NCBI GenBank assembly: GCA_025462785.1
Contig: JAOAPG010000002.1
Coordinates: 1 to 20,161, forward strand
Length of the DNA: 20,161 nt
Reading direction: 5' to 3'
Source of the DNA: Acidobacteriaceae bacterium
GTDB lineage: Bacteria > Acidobacteriota > Terriglobia > Terriglobales > Acidobacteriaceae
The position numbers and the translations under genes were made by a program. Numbering within the stretch: position 1 is the stretch's first letter; every line of letters begins with the position of its first letter. The notes under the pieces were generated by a model. The model worked only from the letters and a program-made list of their open reading frames with translations, did not search any database and was not told the origin of the DNA. Of the stretch, positions 8,004-15,323 are shown in pieces.

Positions 8004-8597
8004 ATGAGACAAAACTACAAGGACGCACGATCGAAACCATATGCTACCAGCACTGATTTCTGCCGCATCTACGACGAACAGATGGCCAGCCTGTACCTAC
8101 TATCGCTCCTGCTAACCGCAGATCCTGAGAAGGCTGAGCAATGTTTCGTGTCAGGAATAGGCGATTCCTTGAACACAAATTCCGTTTTCAAAGAGTGGGC
8201 ACATTTATGGGCTCGGCGCAGCATCATCCAGAATGCAATCCGGTTGCTTGACCCTCGGCTGAACGACGAAAATGAAGCGAATCGGGCAATGTTTTGGCGG
8301 TCGAAGAGAAAAGTGCCCGTAGATTTAGAAGCGAATCCCAACCTCGCTCGCGTTCTGGGCCTGAATGCATTTGAACGTTCTGTGTTCGTCATGTCAGTTC
8401 TGGAAGCGTATTCCAACCAGGAGTGCTCGCTGCTTCTGGGCTGTTTACGACGGGATGTGGCTAATGCACGGACCCTTGCGATCACACGTCTAGCAAAAGG
8501 TCTTATTACCGATGAGAGTCAGTCCGCGCAAGATGTCACGGCGTTTACCAGAGTGGCCGAGCTGGTGCCCCAACACGACTGCTTCGGGCCACGTTGA
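8004..8597 (+). CDS. Sigma-70-like (ECF-type) regulatory protein
   Basis: A 197-residue protein with the layout of acidobacterial sigma-like regulators. An N-terminal region-2-like segment (MASLYLLSLLLTADPEKAEQCFVSGI, about residues 25-50) is followed by WAHLWARRSIIQNAIRLL. A C-terminal region-4-like helix-turn-helix is seen in FERSVFVMSVLEAYSNQECS and the residues after it (about 145-185). Region 2 lacks the strong basic and aromatic DNA-melting motif of classical ECF factors, so it may be a divergent sigma factor or a relative that no longer melts promoters. The start is supported by GGAGAAGGAGCAG ahead of the ATG; the frame extends to 7917 without support. The stop codon falls exactly where the IS21 remnant begins, so the last residues may be altered by that insertion. 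No anti-sigma gene is adjacent. Confidence 0.7.
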   Translation: MRQNYKDARSKPYATSTDFCRIYDEQMASLYLLSLLLTADPEKAEQCFVSGIGDSLNTNSVFKEWAHLWARRSIIQNAIRLLDPRLNDENEANRAMFWRSKRKVPVDLEANPNLARVLGLNAFERSVFVMSVLEAYSNQECSLLLGCLRRDVANARTLAITRLAKGLITDESQSAQDVTAFTRVAELVPQHDCFGPR

Positions 8598-8937
8598 TCG
8601 TGACCACGAATCTACCGTTTCCCGAGTGGACGCAAGTGTTCCCGAATCCTCGCTTGTGCAAGGCATTGCTGGATCGGATCACAGACCGAGCGCACATCAT
8701 CGAAACTGGCGCCGAGTCCTATCGCTTTCGCAGAACCCGGGAGGCGCGTCACAAAAAGAAAGCATCGTAGCGGCTGCTTCTATAGCGCGGCGCAAGGGAA
8801 GGAACTCAAACGCCGTTCCTTCCCCTTGCAACCCCATCCTGGCTGGAACCGCAAGACCTTTGCCGAACCGGACAGGCATCCTTTTAATGAGGTGGGGCCA
8901 AATCTAAGTATCAAAGCGGGGCCAAATCAGGTTGTCA
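8594..8937 (+). mobile_element. istB: IS21-family remnant: 3' end of istB and right terminus
   Basis: From 8594 one frame reads LIVTTNLPFPEWTQVFPNPR and continues to a TAG at 8768-8770, ending SYRFRRTREARHKKKAS. This is the C-terminal end (about 58 residues) of the IstB ATPase helper of IS21 elements; the ATP-binding domain and all of istA are missing. Downstream there is a long imperfect hairpin (8792-8829) and two copies of GGGGCCAAATC 24 bp apart (8894-8904, 8918-8928), followed by TTGTCA. Repeated motifs next to a CA-ended terminus are typical of IS21 ends. The element is dead. Its left boundary abuts the stop of the sigma-like gene, so a deletion or one-sided loss has occurred there. Confidence 0.85.
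8792..8829 (+). terminator. Long hairpin inside the IS21 remnant
   Basis: Arm GCAAGGGAAGGAAC (8792-8805) pairs with GTTCCTTCCCCTTGC (8815-8829) with a single bulge and a nine-base loop. It lies 21 bp past the istB stop and could be a transcription terminator, although there is no T-run after it. It may equally be structure belonging to the element. Confidence 0.4.
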
Positions 8938-9198
8938 AACGCATCTTCCAACAGTCACATCTGCGGGAGCTGTAGCCAGGCACAATAATTATCTGCTGCT
9001 CATAACGTTTCCAGCAAATGTTTTCCGTTGGCCACCAATTGTCCAAAAGCTTGTTGGACGGTCTGCGTTGGATCTACCTTGATAGCTATGATGATCTGAC
9101 GGTTGCCATCGCTTTGTACCGGGAATGGGGTGTGTTTAGTGTGAACGCCATAACCGCAATCCACAGGCAACAGTCTTCCTTGGCAAAAACACCGAGCC
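8938..9198. other. Spacer after the IS21 remnant, no supported gene
   Basis: A short open frame (9018-9212, 64 codons) has no ribosome binding site and no motif I recognise. It ends inside the opposite-strand gene. I see no repeat or RNA gene here; it is probably old flanking sequence. Confidence 0.4.
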
Positions 9199-10200
9199 CT
9201 ACCACGCTGTAAACGTCAGCTCGTCAATCCAGGCGTAATATGCATTTGCCGCGCGGTTTCCATCCATTTGAAAATGGACGCCAAAACTGTAGGAGCTTGC
9301 CTTAGGGGATGGATTAAACGATTGATTGATGGGATACTGCACGCCGTTCAAAGTCAATGAGAGGAAGACAGCCTTTCCGTTAGTAATTTGTGTGTTGACT
9401 GTGAGGTGGTCCCAGCTGTTCAGCGCCGGCCTCTTACATGGAATGTTAGTAGGTGACCAGCGCCCCCCGGCCGTGTCCCACACGCTGAAGATTCCCTTGT
9501 TGTACGAGCACTGCACCGAGAATTTATACCATTGTGTGCCAACGTGCTTGTTAGAGGAAAACTCGACTCCTTGGGGGTAAGCAGGGCTGCTGAGCCGGTA
9601 GTGCGTATCGAGGGTAAAGTGCGTGGCGGTGGAGCTGGATCCTAACAGAATTGGCCACAAGCAGTTGTTGAACTGGCCCTTGGGGCCAAGATAAAACATC
9701 CCAGAAATTCCATCCAAAGATGGGGTTGGAACAAGGGTGGGCTTTGCACTGCACACCGGGTTGCCTTGGTCTGGATAGATATACCAGCCCGATTTCTCCT
9801 CAATGTTGCCGTAGACAAGCGAGCTCGAGGGGTTGGCTATACTCGCCGTTGCTGTCGGCGCCGAGACATTCACCCATTGTGAAGACGAAACCTCACTCCC
9901 ATCTGGTCGCACACCCTTGACCGTCAACAGATGGTTTCCTTCGGACATCGGGATGCTGAGATCGAGCGGTGTAATTGACTCCGCCTGGCGAACCTCTATG
10001 TTGTCTACCGAGACAATAATGGAATCGATCTGCGTGGGACCCGGAAACTGTGCGACAACACGTACGGGGGAACTTACACTATGGTTACTGGCAGGAGAGA
10101 CTATGATCAGGCCTGTCGCAAAAACGATGGTTGACGAAAGCAGAGATACTGACATAGCGAGCGCGCGTACTAATTTTCCAGACGCCAAAACAGCCTCCAT
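9199..10200 (-). CDS. Secreted protein with N-terminal Ig-like domain
   Basis: An exported protein of about 330 residues. A signal peptide (basic GKLVR, hydrophobic ALAMSVSLLSSTIVFA) leads into an Ig-like domain beginning LIIVSPASNHSVSSPVRVVA and ending near VNVSAPTA. The opening matches the repeated module of the protein encoded at 11657 (VTIVSPANGSMVNSPVHVHA). The remainder, about 210 residues with four Cys, is rich in Ser, Trp and Tyr (KSGWYIYPDQGNPVCSAKP and HVGTQWYKFSVQCSYNKGIF); it ends YYAWIDELTFTAW and looks like a lectin-type beta-sandwich that may bind carbohydrate. That fold is a guess from pattern. The frame extends to a TTG at 10245. I report the ATG at 10200, but a TTG at 10188 has the best ribosome binding site (GGAGG, five bases) and gives a compact signal peptide. 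The six-cysteine protein gene lies upstream on the same strand. Confidence 0.78.
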   Translation of the reverse strand: MEAVLASGKLVRALAMSVSLLSSTIVFATGLIIVSPASNHSVSSPVRVVAQFPGPTQIDSIIVSVDNIEVRQAESITPLDLSIPMSEGNHLLTVKGVRPDGSEVSSSQWVNVSAPTATASIANPSSSLVYGNIEEKSGWYIYPDQGNPVCSAKPTLVPTPSLDGISGMFYLGPKGQFNNCLWPILLGSSSTATHFTLDTHYRLSSPAYPQGVEFSSNKHVGTQWYKFSVQCSYNKGIFSVWDTAGGRWSPTNIPCKRPALNSWDHLTVNTQITNGKAVFLSLTLNGVQYPINQSFNPSPKASSYSFGVHFQMDGNRAANAYYAWIDELTFTAW

Positions 10201-10453
10201 TCCTTGGTGCGAGTCCAACCTACGTATTCGAAGGGCGTCAAGCAAGATTACTTAAGGACATTTTCATTAATGAGAAGTTCCAAAACGTCTCGTCGGACAT
10301 TGTGAGATCCACGCGCGAGTAGTACGTATTGTTCAGAACTCTTGGCGGTTGCGTGCCGGCTGCAAGGCTGGGCGAAGCGGGAATACATATTTGGACGGGG
10401 ATGGCGGGCTGACTGCCGGGCCCGAGCCTTGCTGCAGGCTGAAAAAGCACAGC

Positions 10454-11179
10454 TTATTTCTGGTAACTCTCCGGGCAAGGAAGGGTCTCAACCGTGGTGC
10501 CGGTCTCTAAGTCATTGATCACAGCGACCTTGGCTAGCGCCCCTCGCCTATAGTGTTTCCACTGCCATAACCCATAGCCGTTTCCGAGATAAAACTGCTC
10601 TTCGTCCTTGCAGTGGTCGAAGTCTTTATCGCAGTTGTAGTGGTAGTGCAGGACCCGAGTCCAGAGGTGGCCCAAGTTTCCGCCGGTGTCCATCTCCACA
10701 GGCGCATCCAAATCGTTGACTGCTGTTCCGATCGTACTTACTTTGTAGGGGCGGCAGGAGGAGAAATAGTGGAAGCTGGTATCGGAGACCTTAATTTCGG
10801 GACCCGGCTTTCCTTCGGTAACGCAGCGGGCGGCAATCGGCAGGTCGTGATCGAACCGTTTGAAGGTGCGATTGTCCTTCCACTCCAATTCCGTGGACCG
10901 CATATAAACACGCTCTTCATCAAATGCCTTGACGTCGAATCCATGCGCCTTGGGGCTTTTTAGCCAGAACCAATAGCCGGTCGGTGCGAAGTCCTGGTTG
11001 GGAAATAGCTTCGTGTAGATGGGATTGGGTCTTCCGTCGAGGGAGTGGTTAGCTCTCTTATCCTGAGTCATCACGAAGTACTTCATTACGTCTATCCCAC
11101 CGTCACGACAAGAGAAGCCTTGTGCGGCTGCATTCGCCGAGATCAAGGCGGACAAGCACACTATTTCGACGAAACGCAT
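10454..11179 (-). CDS. Secreted six-cysteine protein of unknown family (paralog 1)
   Basis: A 241-residue protein with a signal peptide (MRFVEIVCLSALISANAAAQ, cleavage after A-A-A or AQ). I do not recognise the family. It is closely similar along its whole mature length to the product of 14562-15323. Shared blocks include GYWFWLKSP, AHGFDVKAFD, DLPIAARC, GKPGPEIKV, GTAVNDLD, WTRVLHYHY and NGYGLWQWKHY. Six cysteines of the mature part are conserved in both copies, suggesting disulfides and a life outside the cytoplasm. The many invariant Trp, Tyr and His residues suggest a binding surface or active site, but no catalytic motif can be named. No ribosome binding site is evident at this ATG. It lies upstream of the Ig-like gene at 9199 on the same strand with a 250-bp gap and is divergent from the Ig-repeat gene. 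Confidence 0.8.
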   Translation of the reverse strand: MRFVEIVCLSALISANAAAQGFSCRDGGIDVMKYFVMTQDKRANHSLDGRPNPIYTKLFPNQDFAPTGYWFWLKSPKAHGFDVKAFDEERVYMRSTELEWKDNRTFKRFDHDLPIAARCVTEGKPGPEIKVSDTSFHYFSSCRPYKVSTIGTAVNDLDAPVEMDTGGNLGHLWTRVLHYHYNCDKDFDHCKDEEQFYLGNGYGLWQWKHYRRGALAKVAVINDLETGTTVETLPCPESYQK

Positions 11180-11656
11180 AATTTTGCGTTTATACCACAG
11201 GCCGAGATTCTTCCAGATGCAAATCCGAGCTCAAAGGAATTCCGAGAGGCGCAGACCGGAGCAAATTTGGCTCCGTGCATGAGACACGGTAGCTTGTTCA
11301 CCACCATTTGTATGTTCGGTGCCGTGCAAGGATTCACCAAAAATCCGGTTCTGTTGCATTAGTAACAGCAACTTGCTGAATTTGATGGTATGTACGATGC
11401 CGTACACACAGGGCGGCAAAATCCGGTTCGCGAGATGAGAAACACAAGCTCATTACCGAGCCGCAACCCTTGCGGCATCTGAGATCCGGAAATATTTACG
11501 AAATACGAACAAACGCCAGAGTAGACCAGCAGCATCTATATGTCCGCTTTGGAAGGATGTTGCAGTATGATTTCCGCCTCTCATTCTCCCTCTGGCCCCG
11601 CGGAGACTACACGCTCAACTCATGCACATGTAGCAGCCCGAGCAGTTAGCAGGAAG
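11180..11656. promoter_or_regulatory. Divergent intergenic region with palindromes
   Basis: This lies between the divergent genes at 10454-11179 and 11657. No convincing gene is present, although the downstream frame is open back to 11540. It contains the inverted repeat TGTACG-ATGC-CGTACA (11391-11406) and, nearby, CTGTT-N8-AACAG (11351-11368). Either could be an operator for the flanking promoters. I could not identify promoter hexamers with confidence. Confidence 0.35.
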
Positions 11657-12787
11657 ATGAAAAATGCGCTTTCGGCATTCATCTGTCTTGCGTCCAGCTC
11701 GTCGGCATACGCAGGAACCGTAACCATCGTCAGCCCTGCCAACGGATCGATGGTCAACTCGCCGGTCCACGTGCACGCCACTTACAGTTCCACCGTAACG
11801 GCAACCTACATGAAGCTTTGGGTGGATCACGTTGCCGGAACGATTCAGAAAAATACAAACACCTTCGACACCCAAATAGCGCTAACGAACGGGACACATC
11901 TGCTCGAAGTGCAAGCCTCTGATCCTTCCACCGGTCTGATATACGCAACGGCCGCACAGATCACTGTGGCAACCTTGGCCGTAAATCCCCCGTCGACGAG
12001 CCTGCCGCCCGGTGGTATGCAGCAGTTCGCGGCTGCGGATAACGCGAGCTCTTCGATTACCTGGTCGGCCACCGGCGGAACGGTAAGCAGCGGGGGACTT
12101 TACACCGCAGGATCGAGCACAGGAACGTTCGCGGTTACTGCAACCGATACAAGAGGGAACAAAACAACAGCCAAGATGGCAATAGCGCCATTGCATACGG
12201 TCACAATTGAGAACCCAAAAAACGGTTCGAGCTTGCCCTCGCCCGTGCTGGTGCACGCCACCTACAACGGAACAGTCATCGCAAGATACATGAAGGTCTG
12301 GGTAGACCATGTCGCTACACTGTCCCAACACAATACAAATTCTTTCACCACGAGCCTGTACCTAACGAGTGCAGCGCACCTTATAGAAGTACAAGCTTCA
12401 GATCCCTCCACAGGCCAAGTCTACACAACCGCGACGAAGATCACGGTGACCCCCTCTGGTGGAACCATAACCATGAGCCCAGCCTCCGTCATCTTGGAGA
12501 CGGGTCAAACGCAGCAGTTCACAGCGACGGACAGTGGCGGTCTACCTGTCACCTGGTCGGCGACGGGAGGGACCGTTAGCGGTAGCGGTCTGTATACAGC
12601 GGGGACAACCACCGGAATCTTCAGTGTTACGGCGACAGACTCCAACAACAATTCGGCAAGCGCGTCGGTGACAATCCAGAGCTCAACGCCGAACACGGTT
12701 ACGATTGAAATCCCTGCAAATAATTCGACAGTCAGTTCGCCGGTGCACGTCCACGCCACCTATAACGGGACGGTCACCGCGTCGTAA
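11657..12787 (+). CDS. N-terminal half of a split Ig-repeat/PQQ-propeller secreted protein
   Basis: The first part of a large secreted protein, cut by a TAA at 12785-12787. The ATG at 11657 gives a textbook signal peptide (MKNALSAFICLASSSSAYA, cut before GTVTI) and has AGGA just upstream; the frame also opens at 11540 and 11567. After the signal come alternating modules. Module A (VTI-x-x-P-x-N-x-S then SPVHVHATY, YMKLWVDHVA, HLLEVQASDPSTG) occurs at about 11717-11970 and 12196-12465, and a third copy starts at 12694. Module B is a bacterial Ig-like repeat (TWSATGGTVSSSGLYTAG type) at about 11970-12195 and 12466-12693. The stop interrupts the third A module, and the same frame continues to 14392. 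The product alone would be a string of Ig-like domains without the propeller. In this protein class the Ig modules serve as stalks or adhesion domains. I consider the locus a recently broken gene unless the stop is a sequencing error or is read through. Confidence 0.75.
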   Translation: MKNALSAFICLASSSSAYAGTVTIVSPANGSMVNSPVHVHATYSSTVTATYMKLWVDHVAGTIQKNTNTFDTQIALTNGTHLLEVQASDPSTGLIYATAAQITVATLAVNPPSTSLPPGGMQQFAAADNASSSITWSATGGTVSSGGLYTAGSSTGTFAVTATDTRGNKTTAKMAIAPLHTVTIENPKNGSSLPSPVLVHATYNGTVIARYMKVWVDHVATLSQHNTNSFTTSLYLTSAAHLIEVQASDPSTGQVYTTATKITVTPSGGTITMSPASVILETGQTQQFTATDSGGLPVTWSATGGTVSGSGLYTAGTTTGIFSVTATDSNNNSASASVTIQSSTPNTVTIEIPANNSTVSSPVHVHATYNGTVTAS

Positions 12788-12960
12788 AAGAAGCTGTTGG
12801 TGGACCACGTTGCAGGGACGGTCGAGTTGAACACCAACGTATTCGATACCTCGGTCTCATTGGCGAGCCAGAAGCATCTGCTCGAAGTGCAGGCATCAGA
12901 TCCATCGACGGCTCAGGTGTACACGACGTCTGCTAACGTCACCGTTTCCGGTGGTAGCTC
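11717..12960 (+). repeat. Tandem Ig-like module repeats (A-B-A-B-A)
   Basis: Five consecutive protein modules of about 75-90 residues in the order A, B, A, B, A. Type A copies share SPVxVHATY, VDHVA, NTN and EVQASDPST; type B copies share QQFxAxD, TWSATGGTVS and GLYTAG. They are similar at both protein and DNA level, so unequal recombination could change copy number. Confidence 0.8.
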
Positions 12961-14392
12961 TCTTAATTACACGACGTGGAAAAATGACAATCTCCGCACA
13001 GGGCAGCAGCCGAATGAGACATTTCTCGCTCCGACCAACGTGAACTCGACACATTTCGGCATCCTGTTCAGCGATTCGGTTGATGGATTTGTTTTCGCGC
13101 AGCCTCTTTATTTGGCAAATCAATCGATTGCGGGCGGAACGCATAACGTGGTTTTCGTCGCGACCGAACACGATTCAGTCTATGCGTTCGACGCTGATAA
13201 GAGCGGCGCCGCTCTGTGGCACACAAGCTTGATCCCACCTGGAGCTAGCACCGTTCCACAATCGTTGGTTGGTAGCACAATCTATCCCGAGATCGGGATC
13301 ACTGGAACCCCGGTGATCGACCCTTCTTCAGGCACGTTATACGTGGTGAGCGAGACCCTTGAAAACGGCAACGTAGTTTTCCGGCTGCATGCTCTGAACG
13401 TTACTACGGGCAAGGAGCAAGGGGGCAGTCCCGTGGTAATCAACGCATCCGGCTGGCAGCCCAAAGAACAGTTACAGCGGCCGGGGCTTTTGTTGTCTAA
13501 TGGCAACGTCTACATTGCTTTTGGTTCTCAGGGAGATAACCAGCCGTATCACGGCTGGATCTTCTCTTACAGCGCTGGATCCCTGGCGCAGGTGGGAGTA
13601 TGGAATGCCACCACGACGGGTAGCGAAGGTGCGATCTGGATGGCGGGATCAGGCATTGCCGCAGATTCGAGCGGTAATGTTTATGCTCTGACCAGCAACG
13701 GAAGCTGGGATGGCACCTCCAACTTCTCCGACAGCTTCGTTAAGCTAAGCCCCAACCTTACTTTACTCGACTATTTCACTCCCTTTAACCAAGCTACGCT
13801 TTCGGCCGATGACCAGGATCTGGGGTCGGGCGGTGTGCTGCTCGTCCCGGACCAGTCAGGTGCTTTCCCCCACGAAATCATCGGTTGCGGGAAGTTCCCG
13901 GCCGTCTACATTTTGAACCGCGATAACATGGGGAAATTCCAGTCCGGCGACAACAGCCAGATTATCCAGGAGGTCGATAATCAGGTCGGAGGAACGACAG
14001 GGAAACAAGCTCCAGATCGCTGCTTCTTGACCCCAGCCTTCTGGCAGCAAAACGTGTACTTTACCGGGAGCAATGATGTAATCAAGGCGTTCCATCTCGA
14101 CCCGACCACGGGCAAATTGTCTTCTACCCCGACCTCCACGGGCAGCTTCGAATTCGTCTTTCCCGGTGCGCAGCCTGTCGTCTCCTCCAATGGCGCCAGC
14201 AACGGAATTGTCTGGGCTGTCGACCGCTCTTCCACTGTCGCCCTGCATGCATACGACGCGACCAACATGGGCACGGAACTATATCGGAGCGCCGGGCTCG
14301 GAGTCGGCGCGAAATTTGCAGTTCCTACTGTTGTGAACAGTAAGGTATACGTGGGAACAGCTAGCAAACTGTTCGTGTTCGGACCTATGTAG
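12797..14392 (+). CDS. C-terminal half of the split protein: PQQ-type propeller
   Basis: Continuation, in the same frame, of the gene at 11657 past the TAA at 12785-12787. The apparent start here is a TTG inside the third A module with no ribosome binding site, so this half is probably not made by itself. After the rest of the module (VDHVAGTVELNTNVFDTS to VTVSGGSS) comes a propeller of about 475 residues beginning YTTWKNDNLRTGQQPNETFL. Blades read VVFVATEHDSVYAFDADKSG, GTLYVVSETLENGNVVFRLH, GNVYALTSNGSW and SKVYVGTASKLFVFGPM (C-terminus). This resembles PQQ-repeat and quinoprotein-like propellers of acidobacterial surface proteins, but no cofactor-binding or catalytic residues are evident. 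Intact, the protein would be about 911 residues. Confidence 0.72.
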   Translation: MVDHVAGTVELNTNVFDTSVSLASQKHLLEVQASDPSTAQVYTTSANVTVSGGSSLNYTTWKNDNLRTGQQPNETFLAPTNVNSTHFGILFSDSVDGFVFAQPLYLANQSIAGGTHNVVFVATEHDSVYAFDADKSGAALWHTSLIPPGASTVPQSLVGSTIYPEIGITGTPVIDPSSGTLYVVSETLENGNVVFRLHALNVTTGKEQGGSPVVINASGWQPKEQLQRPGLLLSNGNVYIAFGSQGDNQPYHGWIFSYSAGSLAQVGVWNATTTGSEGAIWMAGSGIAADSSGNVYALTSNGSWDGTSNFSDSFVKLSPNLTLLDYFTPFNQATLSADDQDLGSGGVLLVPDQSGAFPHEIIGCGKFPAVYILNRDNMGKFQSGDNSQIIQEVDNQVGGTTGKQAPDRCFLTPAFWQQNVYFTGSNDVIKAFHLDPTTGKLSSTPTSTGSFEFVFPGAQPVVSSNGASNGIVWAVDRSSTVALHAYDATNMGTELYRSAGLGVGAKFAVPTVVNSKVYVGTASKLFVFGPM

Positions 14393-14561
14393 AGGGTGCG
14401 ACCTGCACAAAGAAGTATTTCCAGCAGGCGATCTCGCCGCCGCTGGCCTCATTCTGCAGCCTGGAAGGGGCATCCTATAAGCCGGCTACAGATGCGGGAA
14501 GAGGATCATCCCTGCGAACGGACCCGATTGCTTTTTTGCCAGGGGGCCAGTCCAGAGTTGG

Positions 14562-15323
14562 CTACCGGTAACTATTTCGGCATGGCAATGTTTGGGTGGT
14601 GATGCCCTGTTGCATGCGATTCATTAGAGCTGATTTGCTGAGTACCCCATTCTTGTAGTGTTTCCACTGCCACAAGCCATATCCATTCGCAAGATAGAAT
14701 TGCTCTTCATCAGCGCAGTGCTGATAACTTTGATCGCAGTCATAATGGTAGTGCAGCACGCGCGTCCATACCTGACCTAGATTTCCTGACGCGTTCATGA
14801 GGATCGGAGGATCAAGGTCGTTCACAGCTGTCCCGATCGTGCCCGACTTGTATGCTCCGCAGGACTGGTGATAGTTGAATGTGGTATCCGCAACCTTAAT
14901 CTCTGGCCCAGGCTTCCCCGAGGTGATGCATCGGGCTGCGATCGGAAGGTCATGAATGAAACGCTTAAAACTGCTGTTATCGGTCCAATTCAGCTCGGTT
15001 GCCCGCATGTATACATAATTTTGGTCGAATGCCTTAACATCGAACCCGTGTGCGCTCGGACTCTTCAGCCAAAACCAGTAGCCAGACGTCGCAAAGTCCT
15101 GGTTCGGATAGACTTCGGTATAGATCGGATTCGGGCTTCCACTCATGAACTGATTGGGCCTTCTCGTCTCGTCCAGAGTGAAGTACTTCATGATGTCGAT
15201 CTGACCGGCCGGACAGGCAAAGTTCTGCGCAGATGAGGATCCAGCCAGAAGGACAACCAAAGCTGCTAGAGAAGCCCAAAAGACAACCGACACTACTGGC
15301 ACAAACGCCGCGCGTCTATTCAT
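14562..15323 (-). CDS. Secreted six-cysteine protein of unknown family (paralog 2)
   Basis: A 253-residue exported protein, paralogous to the product of 10454-11179. The start is strongly supported: AAGGAGGT sits four bases before the ATG. The signal peptide has a basic start (MNRRAAF), a long hydrophobic core (VSVVFWASLAALVVLLAG) and an S-S-A-Q end. Mature conserved features are C-P-A-G-Q-I-D-I-M-K-Y-F, then GYWFWLKSPSAHGFDVKAFD, MRATELNW, IHDLPIAARC, GKPGPEIKV, GTAVNDLDPP, WTRVLHYHYDCD and NGYGLWQWKHY. The six Cys line up with those of the paralog. No known domain is recognised. It is convergent with the propeller gene and 169 bp from its end. The two copies flank the Ig/propeller locus in the same orientation, so the arrangement may have come from duplication around that gene. 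Confidence 0.82.
   Translation of the reverse strand: MNRRAAFVPVVSVVFWASLAALVVLLAGSSSAQNFACPAGQIDIMKYFTLDETRRPNQFMSGSPNPIYTEVYPNQDFATSGYWFWLKSPSAHGFDVKAFDQNYVYMRATELNWTDNSSFKRFIHDLPIAARCITSGKPGPEIKVADTTFNYHQSCGAYKSGTIGTAVNDLDPPILMNASGNLGQVWTRVLHYHYDCDQSYQHCADEEQFYLANGYGLWQWKHYKNGVLSKSALMNRMQQGITTQTLPCRNSYR

Noticed and set aside
9018..9212. A 64-codon frame after the IS21 remnant
   Set aside because: It has no ribosome binding site and no motif, and its end overlaps the opposite-strand gene; support was too weak to call it.
11717..12960. Repeated DNA considered as a CRISPR or other short-repeat array
   Set aside because: The repeats are in frame, about 230-270 bp long and encode Ig-like modules; there are no short repeats with unique spacers.
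14421..14446. Hairpin CCAGC...GCTGG between convergent genes as a terminator
   Set aside because: The inner pairing leaves a loop of about two bases and no T-run follows; the hairpin is weak and could be chance in GC-rich sequence.
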